From Pavlovales sp. CCMP2436 (taxonomy: Eukaryota; Haptophyta; Pavlovophyceae; Pavlovales): a stretch of DNA of 10,947 nt. The notes beneath the pieces were generated by a model. That model saw nothing but the letters and a program-made list of their open reading frames with translations. It was not told where the DNA came from and searched no databases. Both the position numbers and the translations under genes were made by a program. The stretch lies in the NCBI GenBank assembly GCA_026770615.1, contig MU631527.1, positions 156,350 to 167,296 on the forward strand, written 5' to 3'. Below, piece after piece: positions 7,260 through 10,947 of this stretch (within the stretch, counting starts at the first letter, position 1; each line of letters opens with the position of its first letter).

Positions 7260-7517
7260 TCACGGGCGCAGGGCGCAGGTGACCCGTTCAGGAGCTTCCA
7301 GGTTGCTGACGACATCGAAGATGCCGACCTGCACGATGAGGATATCGGCCAGCAGAAGCGTCCCGATCAGAGCAGGTGGGTCCATCGCGCGCTTGGCGCG
7401 CAACGCGCCCGCCGTCGCGCACGGCTGCTCACCGTTCACGCCGGCTGCGGGCGGGCTCGGCACGCTCGGAGCGCGCAGCACTACTCCCGCCGCGCTAAGC
7501 GAGCCGGACATTTTCAT
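7260..7517 (-). CDS. Weak candidate: small protein with one membrane segment, 85 residues
   Basis: ATG at 7517, TGA at 7260. The product starts MKMSGSLSAAGVVLRAP, is Ala/Pro-rich to about residue 45, then has a hydrophobic stretch MDPPALIGTLLLADILIVQV that could span a membrane. Codons are mostly G/C-ended like those of the firm genes, and ATAAAAA lies about 30 bp upstream on the minus strand. The acid-poor N-terminus could be an organelle targeting signal. Against this, other frames are open too, I recognise no family, and possible donors inside the ORF (for example AACG|GTGAGC) mean the exon may end earlier. Treat it as a candidate only. Confidence 0.25.
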   Translation of the reverse strand: MKMSGSLSAAGVVLRAPSVPSPPAAGVNGEQPCATAGALRAKRAMDPPALIGTLLLADILIVQVGIFDVVSNLEAPERVTCALRP

Positions 7518-7667
7518 CGCGCGTTCGGGGTGGACATTCGTTTTTATGGTTCAGGAGTTAGTAACTACTAACATGGTTTTGGCCATAACTCCTGGCCAGC
7601 AGCTCTATTGGCTCTGAAAATTTGAGGGTTTGTTCATTAAGGCCGTGCGCATCTTTTACGCCTGCAA

Positions 7668-7723
7668 ACGCGCGCGCTGCGTGCGCGCGGCGCGCGCGCT
7701 GCGCGCGCACGCACGCGCGCGTA
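7668..7723. repeat. Alternating CG/purine-pyrimidine block
   Basis: About 55 bases made almost only of CG, GC and GTGCG steps, flanked by ordinary sequence. Long alternating purine-pyrimidine runs of this kind can adopt Z-DNA. It also contains several self-complementary stretches, such as GCGCGCGC. Confidence 0.75.
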
Positions 7724-7834
7724 GTTGAGCGCTTCACGCACAACTGCTACTCTTAATACTACTCTTAAGCCTGCAACTCTCTCAAATGCTCTTCCGGGGC
7801 CGGGCCCGGGACGTCCACGAAGTCCCAGAATTCA

Positions 7835-7856
7835 GGACGTCCCAGGCGGGACGTCC
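7835..7856. other. Perfect 9-bp hairpin of GGACGTCC elements
   Basis: GGACGTCCC (7835-7843), loop AGGC, GGGACGTCC (7848-7856). A third GGACGTCC stands alone at 7809-7816. ACGT-core palindromes are typical bZIP targets in plants and algae, so a clustered regulatory site is one reading; a structured transcript is another. Confidence 0.5.
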
Positions 7857-8111
7857 GAGAGAATCTCGGGCAGTTACACCTTTTGCTGAACGCGGGTTCC
7901 CATATGCCATTGCCGTCCCTGCCTGCTATGCGGGCGACGCCGTCTCTGATGGATCGGGCTCGGAGGTATAGTCCTAAGATATCTAGGAAAGGTTGTTTGT
8001 CGGGGGCCAACTTCTACGGCACGTGCTTTTTAGAAAAACTACGACTTACTATGATCGTCGTGTTGCTGAATTGATCAGCGGTGGGGACGGGATCCGTGTG
8101 CTCGGGGTGGA

Positions 8112-8192
8112 TCCCTTGATCTGAGTGCTTTTTAACACTTAATTCCAGTGAGATCCTCCCAGGGACGGACGTTTAACTAAGAACTTACACAC
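8112..8192 (+). repeat. Dispersed repeat, copy A
   Basis: Starts TCCCTTGATCTGAGTGCTT, includes GGGACGGACGT and ends TTACACAC. It aligns with copy B (9197-9281) over its whole length with several small indels. The best-kept blocks are at the two ends. Confidence 0.6.
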
Positions 8193-9196
8193 TATAAGAA
8201 GGAGGGGCAGCAGGCAGTGGGTTGCAGACATTCTGTCTCAGAAGCGGTCGACTCCAAGCGTGTAGGCACAACGGCGTTCAGTCACCAAGTGGTGAGCCTG
8301 CAGCGCATACATACTGTAGGCACAGCTGAAGGTACCTGCGAGCACGGCGGATTCACTTGAGAAGGGTTACAACCACAACTTCCGGGGTGGCGTTTGAAGC
8401 ATGGGTACTTTCGTTTTTTCAGTTCAATTTATTGTTAATTATGTTGTGATGCCACTTCTACCGCCCGGGAGCGCAATTTTTGCGTCCAGGTGGCTCCGGG
8501 TGTCAGCGTCTGAGCGTCGCTCAGTTGCGTTTCAATGCCACCTTGCGGTAATACCAAAATGACGACTGAGCTCCAAAGCAGACGATTTGGCGGATTTCGT
8601 TTCGGGTTTGGTCGAAGCGATAGGTTAGTCACTATGGTGGTGTCTTGCCGCAGTCGGCCTCACGCAGCGTCGCAGTCCACATCGTGCAGCATGACAATGT
8701 TTGACTTCAGGCCCATTGCACAGTAGTCAGTACCGAAGCACGCACGCAAAATCAGATGCCAACTGTTCTGGTTGCGATACTAACTAGTTAGAAGTAATAA
8801 CGAGTAGAGAAACAAAAGCTACCTTGACCCGTGCCGTGCAGCACACGGCCATTTAAATCGAGAAATTCTTTAATATAACTTTTAAATTAGTTTCTAAGCG
8901 AGTCGAACGTAACTGAAAGGAGAAGGGCATCTTCTTTACACAGAACAATGGCATAGACACGAAGCCCGCGCGTAACACGCGGCCAACTTCGCAAAACGTG
9001 CAGCGCGGTCAGCGATGCATGGGTACCATACGTGTACAGACCGGGGCAACGGAGCCAGACCAACGGCGAGCGCCGCGGCTCGCTCGGGCGTGCCTAAGCA
9101 GCCAGCAATTTGTAGCAATTTGTACAGCCGGCCGAGATCGAGTCACTGCTCGCGTCCTTGCGTGTCCACAGTCGGTATCTGTGTGCCCTGCAAAGG

Positions 9197-9281
9197 TCCC
9201 TTGATCCGAGTGCTTCTCAACGTTTGGGTCCGGTGTAGACCTGTCAGGGGACGGACGTACTCCTAGATATGTAGTACACAC
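9197..9281 (+). repeat. Dispersed repeat, copy B
   Basis: Starts TCCCTTGATCCGAGTGCTT, includes GGGGACGGACGTA and ends TACACAC. It has the same orientation as copy A and lies about 1.1 kb from it. Sequence on either side is not clearly shared. Confidence 0.6.
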
Positions 9282-9503
9282 AGTGACCGAGCGGCACATG
9301 CCCGGTGAACGGGGCAAGCGGCCGCGCGAACTCGCCTAGGCCAAGTAAGCAAGGGAATATTGCTCGGTTTTTTCGGGCTAGTCAGGTGAGGATACACACG
9401 CCCGAGCCTGCCGTTCGAACTCGAGCTCGGACATGTGCATTCGAACCGAAATAGCCCAAAGCACAGTGCGACATGCCCGAGCTACCTTCCCGTACTCCCC
9501 TCC

Positions 9504-10873
9504 CTAAGCCCGGTCGTGCTCCGCGGCCAGCGCGGTCGCCACGGCCGTGGCGAATGCGTCCTGCGGCTCAGAAGGCACCGAGCACGGGAAGAGCTGCGCG
9601 GTCGAAACACAGCAAGGCACAGACACAAAGGGCAAGCAAGAGGCAACATGGAAGCGTCAATCTCGAAATTCAGCACGAGCGTGCGCGCGAACAAAAAAAA
9701 AACCCGAAAGAAGTAAAAAAAAATGTGCGCACCTGCATTGCTGCTGTTCTCAATATGAGTAAGAACTATAATCAACAAATGGAATTATTTAATAAAAATC
9801 AATTATAATGACTAATAATACAGAAATCACAACGACACAGAGTTCCAATGCCCCCCCCCTTCCCCCCATACACACACACACGTACCTGCATCGAGCGCTT
9901 GAAGCGTAGCAGATCTTTGTCGGTGCTCAGCTCGAACAGCGGCGGCGCCATCTGCACCGCCGGCGGCGCGTCGGCCGCAAGCGGTGGCGGCGGCGGTGGC
10001 GGCTCGGCGGCGGCGCCGGGGCGCACGGCGACGACGAGCTTGGCGCGGTTGGGCGCGGAGGGTGCGAGGTTCTCCTTCCAGAACTCGAGCACCTGTCACA
10101 CGGGGCGCGGGCAATCGGCGTCATAGAGGGAAGATCGCGGGCGAGGCGCCGGGGTACAGTAGCTACTAAAGGACAGACAGTTTGTTTGTTTTCTTGTTTT
10201 TTCAACTGGGCAGTCCGTGGGCTCGCGGTTTCCGCGGGAGCAAGCACCCACCCGAAATAACGAAAACCCGACTCCTGCGGCGTGGCTCCTCGATCTTGCG
10301 CGATCAAGAAATAAACCCTTCTTAACTTATTAATTGTTTTTACCTTTTTTGTCTGTAGCGAAAAACTTCTTAGGGGCAAACAGTAAAAAATAACAAATAA
10401 ACAAAAACCTCCTGTGGCGTGAGCGCGCGCAACGCCTCCACCTCGCGCGCGTTGCGGTCGAACTGCAGAGTCCTGCGTAGCGTGATGAAGCAAATATGTA
10501 TAATGAATATTTATGTTACGCGCGCAGTCAAACTAATCCTACGCGTAATATTCATATGAATATATTCATATACAATATATTCATATACATATATTAATAT
10601 TGATATATTGATACACATATATTCTCATAAATATAAATAGAACTATTACGCGCAGGAGATTTACAGCATGCGAGGCATACCTAATATTATCGTATTATAA
10701 ATACAATCACAATTGTAATTATGATCATAATGTTAATTTATAACTTATAACTTATAATTTATAATTTATAATTTATAATTTACCCGCCCGCGATCTCCGC
10801 CCAGTCCCTGCCCGTCTCCTCCGCGAGTGTCTTGTCGCGCTGCAGCCGCGCCTCGATCAGCGACGAGCGGTAC
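9504..10873 (-). CDS. M16 metallopeptidase, insulin-degrading enzyme type, C-terminal four exons (partial)
   Basis: Exons in gene order: 10784-10873, 10409-10472, 9886-10092 and 9504-9593 (TAG 9504-9506). The introns are 10473-10783 (311 nt, phase 2), 10093-10408 (316 nt, phase 0) and 9594-9885 (292 nt, phase 0), all GT-AG. About 149 residues result. Exon 1 gives YRSSLIEARLQRDKTLAEET and GRDWAEI, matching the family's 'L-x-x-K-x-L-x-x-E-x-x-x-x-W-x-E-I'. Exon 2 gives LQFDRNAREVEALRALTPQE, the 'F-D-R-x-x-x-E-V-x-x-L-x-x-L-T' block. Exon 3 gives VLEFWKENLAPSAPNRAKL, a Pro-rich linker, then LLRFKRSMQ. Exon 4 starts LFPC, completing the family's 'FKRSLxLFP' ending. This is the last domain of the inactive C-terminal half; the zinc-binding HxxEH would lie beyond the right edge. 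Such enzymes cut short peptides enclosed in a closed chamber. The compartment cannot be told without the N-terminus. Confidence 0.87.
10734..10782 (-). repeat. Seven-copy heptamer satellite touching a 5' splice site
   Basis: On the plus strand the units are TAATTTA, TAACTTA twice, then TAATTTA four times, with no interruption. On the gene's strand (minus) this is TAAATTA units that begin one base into the intron, so the donor reads GG|GTAAATT and most of the splice-site bases after G are repeat sequence. Confidence 0.9.
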
Positions 10874-10947
10874 CTACAGGGAGGGGGGGGGGGGATTAGG
10901 CAGTGCCTGTGGGCGCAGGGATAAGAAGGTCGCTCATTTCAATGACC
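10874..10947 (-). other. Intron sequence upstream of the first visible M16 exon
   Basis: On the minus strand a C12 run (plus G12, 10883-10894) is followed by TCCCTGTAG and then the exon: an acceptor with a C-rich polypyrimidine tract. The remaining 50 bases up to the window edge show no recognisable exon. Confidence 0.6.

Larger units (their letters stand above)
7726..9503. other. Gene-poor region, about 1.8 kb, with dispersed repeats
   Basis: I find no ORF with a domain-like pattern. Minus 7765-8010 and 8435-8632 and minus 9009-9317 are open, but composition and content are unconvincing. Visible structure: the GGACGTCC hairpin (7835-7856), an inverted pair GGGATCC/GGATCCC (8089-8115), the diverged repeat pair (8112-8192 and 9197-9281), and TTCGAAC-type palindromes near 9412-9456. 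Composition is intermediate and stops are frequent, as in decayed mobile-element DNA. Confidence 0.45.

Noticed and set aside
7225..7617. Plus-strand ORF opposite the weak 7260-7517 candidate
   Set aside because: It has no hydrophobic or domain pattern and runs into AT-rich sequence at its 3' end.
7765..8010. Minus ORF ending RPEFWDFVDVPGPAPEE
   Set aside because: The ending looks protein-like, but the frame crosses the GGACGTCC hairpin, has no ATG in good context and no recognised homologue pattern.
8650..8720. Short minus stretch reading MGLKSNIVMLHDVDCDAA
   Set aside because: Only 18 codons, with no convincing acceptor or upstream exon.
4445..8906. Exact 12-mer TAAGCGAGTCGA at 4445-4456 and 8895-8906
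   Set aside because: In about 11 kb several shared 12-mers are expected by chance, and the flanks do not align.
9410..9460. GTTCGAA-type motifs that recall a tRNA T-loop
   Set aside because: No T-stem, acceptor stem or anticodon arm can be formed on either strand; the motifs are simple palindromes.
1..10947. CRISPR arrays, bacterial operons, rRNA genes or viral genes
   Set aside because: No regularly spaced repeats, ribosome-binding-site-led gene runs, rRNA cores or viral hallmark proteins were seen; the genes and introns are eukaryotic.

Overview
The window reads as nuclear DNA of a eukaryotic microalga. GC-rich exons sit in AT-rich introns and intergenic DNA, introns are GT-AG (most about 140-320 nt), and the standard stop codons are used. 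There are no Shine-Dalgarno-led operons and no bacterial gene packing. A J-domain protein with a signal peptide followed by a basic, acid-free stretch suggests bipartite targeting to a complex (secondary) plastid, as in haptophytes or ochrophytes. That lineage call is an inference, not something the sequence proves.

Layout from left to right. (1) Bases 11-393, plus strand: the 3' terminal exon of a gene that enters from the left; its family is uncertain. (2) Bases 394-2063: no convincing gene; a diverged 150-160 bp direct duplication (623-984), paired hairpins and AT-rich DNA. (3) Bases 2064-2531, minus strand: a two-exon gene for a 78-residue protein with two predicted membrane segments. (4) Bases 2957-4250, plus strand, divergent from (3): a two-exon ankyrin-repeat protein of 384 residues. 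(5) Bases 4251-4830: AT-rich spacer with hairpins and a weak LTR-like stretch. (6) Bases 4831-5463, minus strand: a possible secreted protein built on a three-copy tandem repeat of 201-210 bp. (7) Bases 5714-6706, minus strand: the intronless J-domain protein. (8) Bases 6707-9503: mostly gene-poor, with a 14-nt inverted repeat pair, one weak membrane-type ORF, an alternating CG block, a perfect GGACGTCC hairpin and a diverged dispersed repeat pair. (9) Bases 9504-10873, minus strand: the last four exons of an M16 metallopeptidase of the insulin-degrading enzyme type, running off the right edge.

The genes do not form a pathway. They look like unrelated neighbours on an ordinary chromosome segment. 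The main value is in gene models recovered by hand-splicing (2TM protein, ankyrin gene, M16 gene) and in repeat-driven changes: the secreted-protein array, the nine-residue tandem insertion in the first exon, and a heptamer satellite that supplies a 5' splice site. I saw no clear defence, viral or mobile-element system, and no rRNA, tRNA, spliceosomal RNA or CRISPR array.
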